Assembly: GCA_030446945.1 (NCBI GenBank)
Contig: JAUJMI010000269.1
Span: forward strand, 1-5,536
Length of the DNA: 5,536 nt
Reading direction: 5' to 3'
Origin: Longimicrobium sp.
Lineage (GTDB): Bacteria; Gemmatimonadota; Gemmatimonadetes; Longimicrobiales; Longimicrobiaceae
The position numbers were made by a program, and so were the translations under genes. Position 1 is the stretch's first letter; the number at the start of each line of letters is the position of its first letter. This document shows positions 4,822 through 5,536 of this stretch, in pieces. Under the pieces are notes generated by a model that was given only the letters and a program-made list of their open reading frames with translations, made no database searches and was not told the origin of the DNA.

Positions 4822-5536
4822 GTGCGCGATGGGCTGAAGTCGGTCAACTGGACCACGGGGATGCTGCTGACCCCCGATCACTTCCGGCGGCAGGACGACT
4901 TCGTGGAGGGCTCCTTCGGGTGGCTGCTCCGCTACTGCACGCCGGGGAGCGGGCTGGTGGGGGGCGGCGTGCGCGTGGACGGCGCCCACCGCGTCCTCGG
5001 CACCTGCGACCCGCACGTGGAGGTCAGCGACGACGGCGCCACCGTGCGTGTGTCCGTGGTGCAGGCGCGCGGCATCACCCCGGACGGCGAGCCGGTAGAG
5101 GTGGACCGCGGCAGTGTGGTGAGCGGCGACTTCGCGCGCGGCGAGCTGGCGGGCGCCATCGAGCTCCTCGTCTACCTCAACGTCACGGGGGAGCGCGAGG
5201 CGGACCCGGAGAGCATCGGGCGCGACGCGGCCAACCCCAGCCAGGCCGCCGCCCGGCGCCCGCGCCTCCAGCTCCTCCTGGGCGCCGAGGCGGACGAGGC
5301 GGTCAGCTCGCTCGTCGTGGGGCGTATCCGCCGCGCGGCCGAGACGCTTCACTTCGAGGTGGACGGCGCCTTCATCCCTGCCTGTGCCAGCGTGGCCGCG
5401 CACTCCGCCCTGCACGCGGCGTGGGCGCGCATCCACGCGGAGGTGGTGCACCTCTCCGGAAGGTTCGCGCAGCTGCATCGCATGGCGGCGCGCTACGTGG
5501 ACCAGGTGGCGCGCCGCGGCGTGGACACGCGCGCCG
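4822..5536 (+). CDS. tssK: T6SS baseplate subunit TssK (ImpJ/VasE family), 3' end beyond the window
   Basis: TssK forms trimers that connect the TssFG wedges to the cytoplasmic parts of the TssL/TssM membrane complex. It is related to phage receptor-binding proteins. The visible 238 residues start at GTG and open with the family signature VNWTTGMLLTPDHFRRQDDF (W10, G13-M14, H20-F21; compare W-x-x-G-l-f-L-x-P-x-H-F-Q in proteobacterial TssK). A beta-rich shoulder region follows (about 35-150), then AFIPACASVAAH (from about 183), equivalent to the family's fIPPcl segment, and then the helix leading to the head domain. The full family length is about 440 aa, so roughly half is missing at the right edge. 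W-x-x-GM rather than W-x-x-GLF recalls Bacteroidetes-type TssK. The 484-base gap after tssG and the strong ribosome site suggest that it may have its own promoter. Confidence 0.88.
   Translation, partial: MRDGLKSVNWTTGMLLTPDHFRRQDDFVEGSFGWLLRYCTPGSGLVGGGVRVDGAHRVLGTCDPHVEVSDDGATVRVSVVQARGITPDGEPVEVDRGSVVSGDFARGELAGAIELLVYLNVTGEREADPESIGRDAANPSQAAARRPRLQLLLGAEADEAVSSLVVGRIRRAAETLHFEVDGAFIPACASVAAHSALHAAWARIHAEVVHLSGRFAQLHRMAARYVDQVARRGVDTRA

Overview
This is a very GC-rich window with strong G/C preference at third codon positions. All the real genes I can support lie on the plus strand. The core is a set of type VI secretion system (T6SS) baseplate genes: tssF (1729-3450), tssG (3447-4337, overlapping tssF by the 4 bases ATGA) and the first 238 codons of tssK (from 4822, running off the right edge). 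The sequence does not name the organism. The base composition, the kinase-like N-terminus of the gene at 696 and the palindromic intergenic repeats resemble what I remember of Gemmatimonadota such as Longimicrobium. That assignment is a low-confidence inference.

Left part (1-695): a decayed collagen-like (Gly-X-Y) gene. Most of the repeat is in one frame (about 139-426), but an upstream piece of the same repeat sits in a different frame and ends in a stop. About 140 bases without a gene follow. Next (696-1415) is an intact gene for a 239-aa protein with no named family. It has a CxxC-x10-CxxC zinc ribbon between two copies of a degenerate protein-kinase N-lobe motif, a proline/alanine-rich linker and one C-terminal membrane helix.

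Middle (1416-1728): an intergenic mosaic of perfect small palindromes and one imperfect direct repeat of about 53 bases. The first hairpin may terminate transcription of the zinc-ribbon gene.

Right part (1729-5536): in the known T6SS architecture, TssF and TssG form the baseplate wedge, and TssK links the wedge to the membrane complex. The TssG here carries an N-terminal PASTA-like segment that ordinary TssG lacks. The TssF and TssK motifs look closer to the divergent Bacteroidetes-type (T6SS-iii) proteins than to proteobacterial ones, as far as memory allows. TssG and TssK are separated by 484 bases without a convincing gene. That gap contains a stem-loop and a 14-base sequence that also occurs upstream of tssF. 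The most interesting points are the PASTA-TssG fusion, the zinc-ribbon/pseudokinase-like membrane protein beside the baseplate genes, and the shared 14-mer.
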